The notes beneath the pieces were generated by a model that saw only the letters and a list, made by a program, of their open reading frames with translations, searched no databases and was not told where the DNA came from. This document shows, one piece after another, positions 41,810 through 49,758 of a DNA stretch of 64,000 nt. The stretch's first letter is position 1, and each line of letters starts with the position of its first letter. The DNA is from Enterococcus_D sp050529585 (lineage in GTDB: Bacteria > Bacillota > Bacilli > Lactobacillales > Enterococcaceae). The stretch spans positions 2,170,001-2,234,000 of the forward strand of contig NZ_CP172882.1 of NCBI RefSeq assembly GCF_050529585.1. The letters are read 5' to 3'. The translations under genes and the position numbers were made by a program.

Positions 41810-42691
41810 ATGAAGAGAATAGTTTTTGGATTGCTATTTAGCACTTTATTTTTTGTTGGGTGCAAAACTGAAAAACCTTCCGCTAATACAAGTGAGAGTA
41901 GCGCTACATCTACTGTTATATCAAGTAATGAAGAAAAATTTGAATTTAGTGTCTACCAACCACAACATCACTTGGAAAACAATAACTTCAATTTATCTGG
42001 CAAAGCTGACCCTGGGACTATAATTACTGTAATGAAGGATAGTGAAGTAGTAAAAGAGATAGAACCGACTGCCTCTGGCTCTTTTAGTATGACAGCTTCA
42101 CTACCAGAAACTGAAGATACTACATACAAAGTGTCTGATGGGACTGACACGAAAACAGTGATTGTGAAATCTAAGACAACCTTAGAAAAATTAGCTGCTG
42201 ATATAGAAGCTAAACGTAAAGAACAAGATAGTGAGGAAGCTGAAGCTGATAAGAGTACTGCTGTTGAGCAAAACCAGAAAAATGATGAAACAACCGAAAG
42301 TAATTTAGTTACAACAGGCTTGCTTGACTACCAAGAAGAAGGTATGGATAACGCATCAGCAAATCCTGCAGAACCTGGAGCAATGCTTTATGATAAAACT
42401 GAATCTAAATTTAAGGGTATGAACTACTATTTTGAAGGTGAAATAGTTGGTGAAATAAACTTAGAAAACGTTAGTGATGGCAACGCTTGGTTAGTTAAGA
42501 ATGAAAATGGTTATGTAATGCCTGTTGAATATTATTATTTTTCAGCTAATAAAGGCGATTCGGTAAAAGTTTGGGGAACTCTTTCTGGACTTGGCTATTC
42601 AAGCAAAGATTTTGGAGTAGACAATGTAGTAGGAGTTGCTGGATCAATGCATGCTCTTGCTGTAGAAATAAACGGTAATATGGAATACTAA
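41810..42691 (+). CDS. Prophage lipoprotein, possible superinfection-exclusion factor
   Basis: ATG at 41810 follows ATGAGGAAAATA. The 293-residue protein has a lipoprotein signal peptide with lipobox FFVGC (Cys at about 17), a Ser/Thr-rich linker, an Ig-like beta domain with a KADPGTIITV/SFSMTASLP pattern (about 45-125), a charged helical spacer and a C-terminal beta-barrel-like domain (about 190-293). It is exported and anchored in the cell membrane. It sits between repressor/ImmA and integrase, the place where phage TP-J34 carries its superinfection-exclusion lipoprotein. Sequence similarity to that protein is not obvious; the function is inferred from position. Confidence 0.8.
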   Translation: MKRIVFGLLFSTLFFVGCKTEKPSANTSESSATSTVISSNEEKFEFSVYQPQHHLENNNFNLSGKADPGTIITVMKDSEVVKEIEPTASGSFSMTASLPETEDTTYKVSDGTDTKTVIVKSKTTLEKLAADIEAKRKEQDSEEAEADKSTAVEQNQKNDETTESNLVTTGLLDYQEEGMDNASANPAEPGAMLYDKTESKFKGMNYYFEGEIVGEINLENVSDGNAWLVKNENGYVMPVEYYYFSANKGDSVKVWGTLSGLGYSSKDFGVDNVVGVAGSMHALAVEINGNMEY

Positions 42692-42794
42692 AAAAACACG
42701 CCCCTCAAGTTTGGCTACCAGAGAGCGTGCTAAGCAATAAACAATTAGGCTTATTTGCTATGCCTATTGTAACAAAACTAAGGAGTTGAGGCAA

Positions 42795-43928
42795 TTGGCT
42801 AGTATACAAAAAAAAGACAACGGTTGGCAATATAGAGTCTCATACAAAGACACAACAGGTAAATATCGGACTAAAACACAAGGTAAGTTTTCTACTAAAA
42901 AAGAAGCTTATTTAGCTGCTACTGCAATCGAGAAAAAATTATCGGAGGGTTTCAAAGTATCTGATGGCGATCAAGAGTTTCCCGTTTATTTTAGAGAATG
43001 GTATGAAATTTACAGAAAAGGGAAATATTCTAAGGCTAACGATATCGATATTGAGAAATCTATTAAATTTGCTGAGGCTAATTTTAAAGGAATCAAGCTA
43101 AAAGATTTAAACAGAAAAATCTATCAGAAAAAACTAAATGAGTTTGCTGCTACTCGAAGAAGCTCTACAGTGTCTAAAATTCATATTTATATGAAAGCAG
43201 CTATTCAAGATGCTTTGCAGGAAGGGATTATAGTTAAAGATCCAACTTACAAAGTTTCTTCTCGCGGCGGTGTCTCAGACAAATCAGATCGCGACAAATT
43301 CCTAAGTTATAATGAAACCAAGTTACTTACAAATTCTTTAATTTCTGGAATCAAACCAACCTATGTATCTCGTTATATGATCTTATTAGGAATCGCCACA
43401 GGAATGCGTTATGCTGAAATTTTAGGGTTGACTTGGAATTGTGTGGATTTTAAAGAAAAAACAGTGCGTGTTGAAAAAACGTGGGACTATGTTTATACAC
43501 ATGATTTTTCGAATACAAAAAATTACCAATCAATGCGCTTGATTACAATTGATGATTTTACTTTAGATCTGTTACGACAATTGAAGAAGCACCAAAGAGA
43601 ATATTATTTTGGCAGAGTGCTGAAGAATAATAAAAATCTTGTTTTTTTAAATGATGATATGGAATTGATCTCCAACTCCGCAGTAAACAAAACACTAAAG
43701 AAACATCAAAAGAAAATTGGAATTGTTCAACCGATTAATTTCCATGGTCTTCGACATACACATGCATCAATACTTATTTACCAAGGTGTTAATTTAAAAT
43801 ACGTTTCTAGACGTTTAGGTCATAAAAAAATTGAAACTACGTTAGGTATTTATCAACATATTCTTGACGAAATGGAACAAAAAGAGTCTCAAATCGTCAG
43901 TACGACAATGGGTGAGCTATTTGCTTAA
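42795..43928 (+). CDS. int: Tyrosine integrase
   Basis: The start is taken as TTG at 42795, 9 bases after AAGGAG; TTG at 42786 is too close to the site. The 377-residue protein has an N-terminal arm-binding domain (SYKDTTGKYRTKTQGKFSTK), a core-binding domain and a catalytic domain with Arg in GMRYAEILGL, HGLRHTHAS (His-x-x-Arg) and the nucleophile Tyr in TTLGIYQHI. It integrates the phage at tRNA-Ser(CGA) through the 16-bp core. It lies against attL, as usual. Confidence 0.95.
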   Translation: MASIQKKDNGWQYRVSYKDTTGKYRTKTQGKFSTKKEAYLAATAIEKKLSEGFKVSDGDQEFPVYFREWYEIYRKGKYSKANDIDIEKSIKFAEANFKGIKLKDLNRKIYQKKLNEFAATRRSSTVSKIHIYMKAAIQDALQEGIIVKDPTYKVSSRGGVSDKSDRDKFLSYNETKLLTNSLISGIKPTYVSRYMILLGIATGMRYAEILGLTWNCVDFKEKTVRVEKTWDYVYTHDFSNTKNYQSMRLITIDDFTLDLLRQLKKHQREYYFGRVLKNNKNLVFLNDDMELISNSAVNKTLKKHQKKIGIVQPINFHGLRHTHASILIYQGVNLKYVSRRLGHKKIETTLGIYQHILDEMEQKESQIVSTTMGELFA

Positions 43929-43929
43929 A

Positions 43930-43960
43930 TGCAAAATCTCGTGCAAAATTCGTGCAAAAT
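43930..43960. repeat. TGCAAAAT repeats, likely integrase arm sites (int end)
   Basis: Three TGCAAAAT copies at 43930, 43942 and 43953, each about 11-12 bases apart, directly behind int. They match the repeats at the other prophage end. Confidence 0.7.
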
Positions 43961-44001
43961 GATTCTATTTTCTCTAGTTTTCTTCCACTTTCTTCTATTT
44001 T

Positions 44002-44056
44002 AAAAATCACAAGAACCCTTGATATATAAGCATTCCTTATATAATCAAGGGTTCTT
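44002..44056 (-). terminator. Phage-borne terminator now behind tRNA-Ser
   Basis: A 20-bp stem with one bulge (44011-44030 with 44036-44056) and ATTTTTA behind it on the minus strand, 12 bases inside the att core. It replaces the host terminator displaced to 4259-4316. Confidence 0.8.
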
Positions 44057-44067
44057 CTGGTTTCTTC

Positions 44068-44083
44068 ATAAGGAGAGTACAGG
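44068..44083. other. att site, integrase-proximal copy (16-bp core)
   Basis: Exact copy of 4317-4332, overlapping the last 12 bases of the tRNA-Ser gene. The phage supplies these bases, so the tRNA stays intact. Confidence 0.9.
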
Positions 44084-44158
44084 ATTTGAACCTGCGCGCC
44101 GGGATGAACCGGGTCGGCGGATTTCGAGTCCGCTGCATTACCACTCTGCCAACTCTCC
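44071..44158 (-). tRNA. tRNA-Ser (anticodon CGA)
   Basis: The cloverleaf is complete: acceptor GGAGAGT/ACTCTCC, D arm, anticodon stem GCGGA/TCCGC with loop CTCGAAA, a long variable arm typical of tRNA-Ser, and GGTTCAAATCC in the T arm. No CCA is encoded. The 3' end is rebuilt by the prophage att core. Confidence 0.93.
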
Positions 44159-44240
44159 ATAACAGTTATTTTCGCTATTTTCATCAAAAAAGTCAAGGGT
44201 AATTTTAAATGAACGTATCTGCTTTTGTATTTTAAAATGC

Positions 44241-44290
44241 AAAAAACCGTTATCAATAGCGGTCCAATAAAGCAGGACAGATAACGGTTA
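44241..44290 (-). terminator. Terminator of the TetR gene
   Basis: AACCGTTATC/GATAACGGTT arms (with an inner GTCC/GGAC stem) are followed on the minus strand by six T. Confidence 0.75.
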
Positions 44291-44309
44291 CCTATCATCG
44301 ATAGAACAT

Positions 44310-44876
44310 TTAGTTAAAAATATATGTATCTGTTTTCGCTAAAACACCTTGAATCGTTTCATTGATCACCTTGATTATTTGTTCATCAGAAGGGGCGATG
44401 ATGCCAGCTGACATTAGAGAAGCTACACCGGTAACCACGATCCATGCACCATTATGCAGTGCCTCTACAGCATCTTCAGAAATATCTTGATACTTAGGTT
44501 CTGATTGAATCAATGATTTGAAGTAGCCAGATGAAAATTCATGCATCATTTCCCCACCGCCATAGTCATCGATAAAAAGGGCGATATAAAGATTATGCTT
44601 TTCTTGCGCGAAATGAATGTAGTTCAAACCTAGATCAACAAGTTTATCACCAGTTCGGACAACTGGAAAAACGTTCTCTGATAAATCTTTGAAAACAGCT
44701 TCAACCAATGTGTTCTTTAAGTCCTGCATATTGTTGAACTCTAAATAGATTGGTTGTGTAGAAATCCCCATGTGTTTTGCGATATTTCGAGCCGTAAAAT
44801 TACCGAATCCCTCTTTGTTGATCAATTCGTACGCGGCCTTCAAAATGTGTTCTCTTGTATAGACCTTCCTTCGCAT
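44310..44876 (-). CDS. TetR-family transcription regulator
   Basis: The start is ATG at 44876 behind AAAAAGGGGGATTTTTTG. The 188-residue protein has a TetR N-terminal HTH (REHILKAAYELINKEGFGNF, then ARNIAKHMGIS and IYLEFNNMQDL) and a helical ligand-binding C-terminus. It is divergent from the ThrE-type exporter genes, which it might regulate; the ligand is unknown. Confidence 0.85.
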   Translation of the reverse strand: MRRKVYTREHILKAAYELINKEGFGNFTARNIAKHMGISTQPIYLEFNNMQDLKNTLVEAVFKDLSENVFPVVRTGDKLVDLGLNYIHFAQEKHNLYIALFIDDYGGGEMMHEFSSGYFKSLIQSEPKYQDISEDAVEALHNGAWIVVTGVASLMSAGIIAPSDEQIIKVINETIQGVLAKTDTYIFN

Positions 44877-45146
44877 CAAAAAATCCCCCTTTTTTTCTTT
44901 ATTCAATTGTACATGAGAAATAGAAATAATTAAAATGAAACACATTATTAGTTATCTTATCCATAACTATAGGAAATTTTATCGGACAAACCAACGAAAA
45001 AAAGCAAAAATGCTTTTATTCACTTCACGTGCTCTGCTCTGATGAGCCTGCAGGTATGTTTCGTTCTTGTTCTATCAAGAAAGTCATTGTACACTAAGAA
45101 AGATAGATGATACTTGTTGCAAAACGAGTGATAAAGGAGCTTAGCG
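44877..45146. other. Divergent intergenic region
   Basis: This 270-bp stretch separates the TetR and exporter genes. TACAAT at about 44907 (minus strand) may be part of the TetR promoter. No convincing gene or repeat was seen. Confidence 0.4.
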
Positions 45147-45905
45147 ATGGTGGAATCAAAAGAATTATTGTTGGAAACATGCCTGTTGGCAGGAAAAATC
45201 ATGATGGAAAACGGCTCAGAAGTCTACCGAGTAGAAGACACGATGAATCGAATTGCTGCGAACTCCGGTGAAGCAGGCAGCATTAGTTATGTCACTGCAA
45301 CGGGTATTTTTATGGGCTTGCGCAGCAGTCATTATGCACAAGTTGAAAATGTCCATGATCGTGTGATCAACTTAGAAAAAATCGTTGCAGTCAATCGGCT
45401 GTCACGAGAATATGCAGCCCAATCATTGTCGCTTTCTGAATTGCATCACGCGTTAAAAGCAGTCAACCAAACAACACCTAGCTTCTCAATGCCGCTTCAA
45501 GTACTGAGCGCTGGGATCGTCAGCAGTACCTTGATGATCATTTTTGGCGGTATTTGGTTTGACTTTATCCCGACATTTTTGATTGGGAGTATCGGTTTTT
45601 TGATTGCCATTTGGGTCAAAAAAAGTATTGATATTCGTTTTTTGGATATGTTTTGTGCTGCATTGGTAATTGGCAGCTTGTCGATTCTTTTCGTTCATTT
45701 TCAACTCGCCTCCAATGTCGACAATTTGATCATAGGTGCTGTCATGCCATTAGTCCCTGGGGTGGCGATCACCAATTCTTTTCGTGATATTTTGGCTGGC
45801 CATCTGATCAGCGGTATGGCCAGAGGCACAGAAGCCATCTTCACGGCTGCTGCGATTGGCGTCGGTATCGCGACGATTTTTACATTAGTAGGAGGGATCT
45901 CATGA
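45147..45905 (+). CDS. Threonine/serine exporter, ThrE N-terminal-type subunit
   Basis: A 252-residue protein with the DUF1212/ThrE signature near the N-terminus (MENGSEVYRVEDTMNRIAAN, then YVTATGIF) and five or so transmembrane helices after residue 115. Together with the next gene it makes a split ThrE-type exporter of small amino acids or peptides. The two genes overlap by 4 bases (ATGA). Confidence 0.85.
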   Translation: MVESKELLLETCLLAGKIMMENGSEVYRVEDTMNRIAANSGEAGSISYVTATGIFMGLRSSHYAQVENVHDRVINLEKIVAVNRLSREYAAQSLSLSELHHALKAVNQTTPSFSMPLQVLSAGIVSSTLMIIFGGIWFDFIPTFLIGSIGFLIAIWVKKSIDIRFLDMFCAALVIGSLSILFVHFQLASNVDNLIIGAVMPLVPGVAITNSFRDILAGHLISGMARGTEAIFTAAAIGVGIATIFTLVGGIS

Positions 45906-46360
45906 CGATCTTGGTCCATGCTACCTTTAGTTTCTTTAGTACTGTCGCCTTTGGGATACTGACAAATATACCGAAACGGGCATTGTTGGCGACAGGTGCA
46001 GCAGGAACGATTGGCTGGATGATTTATTGGGGATTACAACAGCAAGGTTACGGTATTGGCAGCGCAAATTTTTTGGCCGCATTGGCCGTTGGTTGTGTCA
46101 GTATCTTTTTTTCTAGAAGAAAAAAAATGCCGATGATCATCTTCAATATTCCTAGTTTGGTTCCTTTAGTGCCGGGTGGGCCAGCTTATCAAGCGGTGAG
46201 AGAATTTGCATTAGGTGATAATTTTGTCGGTCTTGAAAATTTGATGGTTGTCGTGATCACAGCAGGTGCACTCGCGGGAGGCTTTATGATGACGAATGTT
46301 GTTGAGAAGCTGCTGATGCATTGGCAAACAAAACGAATGACCAGACGCGAGCTGAAGTAA
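45902..46360 (+). CDS. Threonine/serine exporter, ThrE C-terminal-type subunit (DUF3815)
   Basis: A 152-residue membrane protein with four transmembrane helices and the conserved IFNIPSLVPLVPGGPAYQA segment of the small ThrE partner. Translation is coupled to the first subunit. Confidence 0.85.
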   Translation: MTILVHATFSFFSTVAFGILTNIPKRALLATGAAGTIGWMIYWGLQQQGYGIGSANFLAALAVGCVSIFFSRRKKMPMIIFNIPSLVPLVPGGPAYQAVREFALGDNFVGLENLMVVVITAGALAGGFMMTNVVEKLLMHWQTKRMTRRELK

Positions 46361-46563
46361 AAGTTTATAAATTAGATAAGAAATCTATCTAAATAATAAT
46401 TTTTTATAATTTCAGACTTTAGTACAATGCATTCACTCCGGGTTTCTTTTATAATCATGACAGAACTTACAAAACTGTTTGATGAATGTCATTTGTTTTA
46501 CTGGCTTTTTTTGTTCTCACCCATTATAGTGAAATTAATGAAACATAAAGGAGATGAAGTCCT

Positions 46564-47163
46564 GTGAGTATCGCAACTTCCCGTCGAATCATAAACATGA
46601 TCTCAATCATTGGTTTAGGTTTATCCATCGCATTGACGATTTATTTTATCAATTTAGGTGTCTTTAAAGATATCAATGCTTTAAGAGGTTTGGTTGGAAA
46701 CTCGGTGATATTGGGCCCAATCATCTTTATCTGTTTGCAAATTTTACAAGTCGTTGTTCCAATCATTCCGGGAGGCATTTCCAGTGCTGCTGGCGTTTTG
46801 ATTTTTGGCCCATACATGGGTTTTGTGTATAACTATGTAGGGATTTGTATCGGCTCCGTTATCATCTTTTTACTTGGACGTCGTTACGGTAAGCCATTCA
46901 TCCTCAGCATGATCAGCGACAAAACATATGATAAATATATCGGCTGGTTAGACAACCAAAGTCGATTTGAAAAACTTTTTGCTTTAGCGATTTTTCTACC
47001 TGTAGCACCAGATGACGCCCTTTGCTTAATGGCTGGATTGACCAACATTTCGGTAAAAAGATTTACCTTGATCATCCTTATAGCAAAACCAATTTCCATT
47101 TTCTTGTATAGCATGGCATTGATTTATGGTGGTACATTCTTAACAGGCTTATTGGGTGGTTGA
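46564..47163 (+). CDS. TVP38/TMEM64 (VTT-domain) membrane protein
   Basis: A 199-residue protein with the VTT/SNARE-associated layout: helices flanking IPGGISSAAGVLIFGPYMGF and the cytoplasmic FLPVAPDDALCLMAGL motif. GTG start at 46564 after AAAGGAGATGAAG. Members of this family act in membrane lipid homeostasis (scramblase-like). A terminator follows at 47186. The 203-bp gap before it shows only AT-rich promoter-like sequence. Confidence 0.85.
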   Translation: MSIATSRRIINMISIIGLGLSIALTIYFINLGVFKDINALRGLVGNSVILGPIIFICLQILQVVVPIIPGGISSAAGVLIFGPYMGFVYNYVGICIGSVIIFLLGRRYGKPFILSMISDKTYDKYIGWLDNQSRFEKLFALAIFLPVAPDDALCLMAGLTNISVKRFTLIILIAKPISIFLYSMALIYGGTFLTGLLGG

Positions 47164-47185
47164 TCGATCACTCAACCCTTTTGTT

Positions 47186-47266
47186 GAACCAACTGTGAGG
47201 AACTATCGCAAGTACCCAAATTGATTTGGGCTTGTCGTTGGCTTTCCCTATAGTTGGTTCTTTTTT
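47186..47266 (+). terminator. Two-stem terminator behind the VTT gene
   Basis: Outer stem GAACCAACT/AGTTGGTTC encloses CCCAAAT-TG-ATTTGGG (47215-47230) and is followed by TTTTTT. A TTG start proposed at 47226 for the next gene would lie inside this structure. Confidence 0.75.
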
Positions 47267-47318
47267 ATTTGCAATTGTTATATACTTAATTACAACGACA
47301 TTTGTTAGGATGAGACGC

Positions 47319-49121
47319 ATGAAATATTTAAAAAACAGTTTGATCAACACGTGGGATTTTCTAAGATCTAGCGATGCTTATTTTCGAGATGTGTTATTGA
47401 TGCACGGCGCACTTTTATTTTTGGTGATTCCTATTCTATCGGCTTCAACAAAATTTGTCTTGAAGCGTGGCGGATTTCCTTACTTGTCTTTTGACAATAT
47501 TGGAAGTATCTTCACGGAACATCCAATCGTTCTTTTCTCTTTGACAGTAATCTTGCTGTTGATTTTAGTTGCAGTATTCTTTGAATTTACTTTTCTATTA
47601 CTGAGTGTTTATTTTATAAAGAAACAGCAACCCATCAGTTTAAAGCAATTATTACAGATGACATTGGCCCAAATCAGGAAATTAAGGCCAATGACTTTCT
47701 TGTTTTTCCTATTTTATTTTCTATTGATATTGCCTATTGGCGGTTTAAGTTTCAATTCTGATTTATTGGCAAAAATCAAGATCCCAGCCTTTATTATGGA
47801 CTTTATCTTTGCCAACCGCGTGCTAATCATTGGCGCTGTACTCGTAGTCTATGTGTTGTTAGTATATCTGGGTATCCGAGTCATTTTTGCCTTGCCGGAA
47901 ATGATATTGCGGGACTTGCCGTTTCGGCAAGCAATCAAAGAAAGCTTACAGGTCACCAAACGTCGGTTCTTTGCGATCGTTGGTCAGTTTGTCTTCATTG
48001 GCGGCAGTATTCTCTTGCTTTCTTCGATAGGATTCACACTTTTGATTGCGCTGCAAGCCTTGATTGAACGCTTTTTTTCTACCTATTCATTGTACAGCGC
48101 TGTGTTTATCATGACTTTTTTACAATTTATTTTGTTGCTGAATATTATCTTATCAACAGTGGCTATTTTTTATATTATTGTCGACTTCATGGATGATGAA
48201 GGGTTTTTGCCGGCCATTCCTGCCAGCTTTCGTCAAGAACCATTGGCATCAAAGAAATTTCTAGGATTTGAAGGGTTCTTATTTACCTTTATTACCGTAC
48301 TATTCGGAGTGGGTGTGAGTCTTTACAATATGAACTACCTGACTTCCGCTGCCAGCGCTCAGCCGCTGACGATTTCTCACCGTGGCGTCAGTGATGGTCA
48401 AGGGGTCCAAAATTCCCTTGAAGCATTACGCTTTACAAGTGAAACCTATCATCCTGATTATGTGGAGATGGATGTACAGCAAACCAGTGATGGTGCCTTT
48501 ATTGTTTATCATGACTTTTCATTCCCACCCTTGACTGGCGCCAAGGGAAAGCCAGAACAATCCACTCTAGCCTATGCCCAGTCGTTGACTGTATCAGAAA
48601 ACGGAGAAACTGCTAAGATTCCAACGTTTGATGACTATTTGGCCTTAGCAAATCAACTTGATCAAAAGCTGTTGGTTGAGATCAAAACGCAAAAAAAAGA
48701 TGTGGCTGCGCTCGTAGAAAACTTTTTGGGTCAGTATCAAGAAGCGTTGCTTGCAAATGGTCATATCATGCAAAGTTTAACCTATAATGTGGTAGAAGAA
48801 CTGAAGTCGCAAGTACCTGAATTGGTAACAGGCTATATCATGCCCTTCAACATTGTTGGGCCGCCAATTACCAGTGCTGACTTTTTGACAATGGAATTTA
48901 GTACCATCAATCGTAATTTCATCGCCTCGGCTAAGGCAGATGACAAAGATGTCTTTGTTTGGACACCAAATGATGCAGATGCAATCAGTCGCATGCGCTT
49001 CTATGGGGCAGATGGGATCATTACGGACCAAATGGGTATTTTGAACCAAGAAGTGCAGATCAATGCAGATGAGTTAACTTATTCAGATAAACTGCTAAAC
49101 TTCGTTATCGGAGTGGGCTAA
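47319..49121 (+). CDS. Glycerophosphodiester phosphodiesterase with membrane domain
   Basis: ATG at 47319 follows TTAGGATGAGACGC. The 600-residue protein has an N-terminal membrane half (about 1-330, several helices, GPDPase_memb type) and a C-terminal GDPD barrel with ISHRGVSDG, EMDVQQTSDG and IVYHDF, holding the catalytic His pair and Glu/Asp metal ligands. It hydrolyses glycerophosphodiesters, perhaps from lipids or teichoic acid turnover. The catalytic part should face outside. Confidence 0.9.
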   Translation: MKYLKNSLINTWDFLRSSDAYFRDVLLMHGALLFLVIPILSASTKFVLKRGGFPYLSFDNIGSIFTEHPIVLFSLTVILLLILVAVFFEFTFLLLSVYFIKKQQPISLKQLLQMTLAQIRKLRPMTFLFFLFYFLLILPIGGLSFNSDLLAKIKIPAFIMDFIFANRVLIIGAVLVVYVLLVYLGIRVIFALPEMILRDLPFRQAIKESLQVTKRRFFAIVGQFVFIGGSILLLSSIGFTLLIALQALIERFFSTYSLYSAVFIMTFLQFILLLNIILSTVAIFYIIVDFMDDEGFLPAIPASFRQEPLASKKFLGFEGFLFTFITVLFGVGVSLYNMNYLTSAASAQPLTISHRGVSDGQGVQNSLEALRFTSETYHPDYVEMDVQQTSDGAFIVYHDFSFPPLTGAKGKPEQSTLAYAQSLTVSENGETAKIPTFDDYLALANQLDQKLLVEIKTQKKDVAALVENFLGQYQEALLANGHIMQSLTYNVVEELKSQVPELVTGYIMPFNIVGPPITSADFLTMEFSTINRNFIASAKADDKDVFVWTPNDADAISRMRFYGADGIITDQMGILNQEVQINADELTYSDKLLNFVIGVG

Positions 49122-49124
49122 AAA

Positions 49125-49163
49125 AGCAAGACTGCTGATGTACAGAAATCATCAGCAGTCTTT
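49125..49163. terminator. Bidirectional terminator
   Basis: AGACTGCTGATG/CATCAGCAGTCT with A-run and T-run; shared by the converging phosphodiesterase and DUF2187 genes. Confidence 0.8.
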
Positions 49164-49164
49164 C

Positions 49165-49374
49165 TTATGCCGCGTGAATCGCCGCATGGATATTCGAAAA
49201 TGTTACGATCATTCGGTGGTTGCTTTCGAAGACCAAATTTTTGTCTTCTTCTTCACAAGTAGTGACAATGATCAATGCCGTATTCACATATAATTTTTCT
49301 ACCACCCCAACCACTTGTTTCTTGGTACCCACGGGTTGACAACGATAGGTCTGTCCAATCTCAATCTGTTCCAT
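49165..49374 (-). CDS. DUF2187-like small protein
   Basis: ATG at 49374 behind ATCGAGGTGAACAT; the longer frame has no binding site. The 69-residue product has an SH3-barrel-like pattern (IGQTYRCQPVGTKKQVVGVV, then VTTCEEEDKNLVFESNHRMI) like DUF2187 proteins. Function unknown. Confidence 0.7.
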   Translation of the reverse strand: MEQIEIGQTYRCQPVGTKKQVVGVVEKLYVNTALIIVTTCEEEDKNLVFESNHRMIVTFSNIHAAIHAA

Positions 49375-49585
49375 ATGTTCACCTCGATGATCTTTTTTCT
49401 TACTCATATAATAACAAATAAACGGCAAAATGAAAACGCTTTTTAAACAAATAAAGTATTTTTTTATATTGGCATTTGACCTAACATTTAGATGACAAAT
49501 TCGTTCGCTACTTCTCACAAGGGTGTTCGTGGCTATTGGCTATTCTTGATTTATACTAAAGAAAAACCCATAAGGAAGTGAGATC

Positions 49586-49660
49586 ATGCCAATGATTCAA
49601 ACGTTCGTTATTTTGCTATTGTCCGCAGGGTTGCTTTTTGGATTAAAAGAAAATCATTGA
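49586..49660 (+). CDS. 24-residue hydrophobic peptide
   Basis: ATG at 49586 after AAGGAAGTGAGATC. The product is one short membrane helix (about residues 4-20) with a charged tail (LKENH). It lies alone between divergent and convergent neighbours and ends 40 bases before a strong terminator, so it could be a small membrane regulator or a type I toxin-like peptide. No antisense RNA was identified. Confidence 0.5.
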   Translation: MPMIQTFVILLLSAGLLFGLKENH

Positions 49661-49698
49661 TCCTTCTTACCAACCAAGTTCATTGCTTAATAAAAAAC

Positions 49699-49744
49699 AA
49701 AAGTCCTGTTGCCTTACACATAGATGTGTGGCAACAGGACTTTT
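49699..49744. terminator. Bidirectional terminator
   Basis: A 14-bp perfect stem AAAGTCCTGTTGCC/GGCAACAGGACTTT with an inner ACACA/TGTGT extension and T-runs both ways; shared by the 24-residue gene and pgi. Confidence 0.85.
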
Positions 49745-49758
49745 ATCCTTACTTACGC

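Larger units (their letters stand above)
4317..44083. mobile_element. Complete-looking siphovirus prophage integrated in tRNA-Ser(CGA)
   Basis: The 39.8-kb element is framed by the direct repeat ATAAGGAGAGTACAGG (4317-4332 and 44068-44083). The integrase gene lies next to the tRNA end, and the TGCAAAAT repeats expected as integrase arm sites lie inside both ends. All modules of an HK97-capsid, long-tailed temperate phage are present: packaging, head, tail, lysis, late activator, replication and recombination, immunity and integration. No large gene is visibly broken. The three apparent frame interruptions sit where such phages use programmed frameshifting. No excisionase was recognised. Confidence 0.93.

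Noticed and set aside
4317..44083. CRISPR array or CRISPR-Cas genes within the window
   Set aside because: No regularly spaced direct repeats of the right size and no Cas-like protein were seen; the repeats found are coding repeats or arm sites.
47226..47318. A longer start (TTG 47226) for the glycerophosphodiesterase
   Set aside because: It falls inside the terminator hairpin of the upstream gene and has no ribosome binding site; ATG 47319 has AGGATGAG at the right distance.
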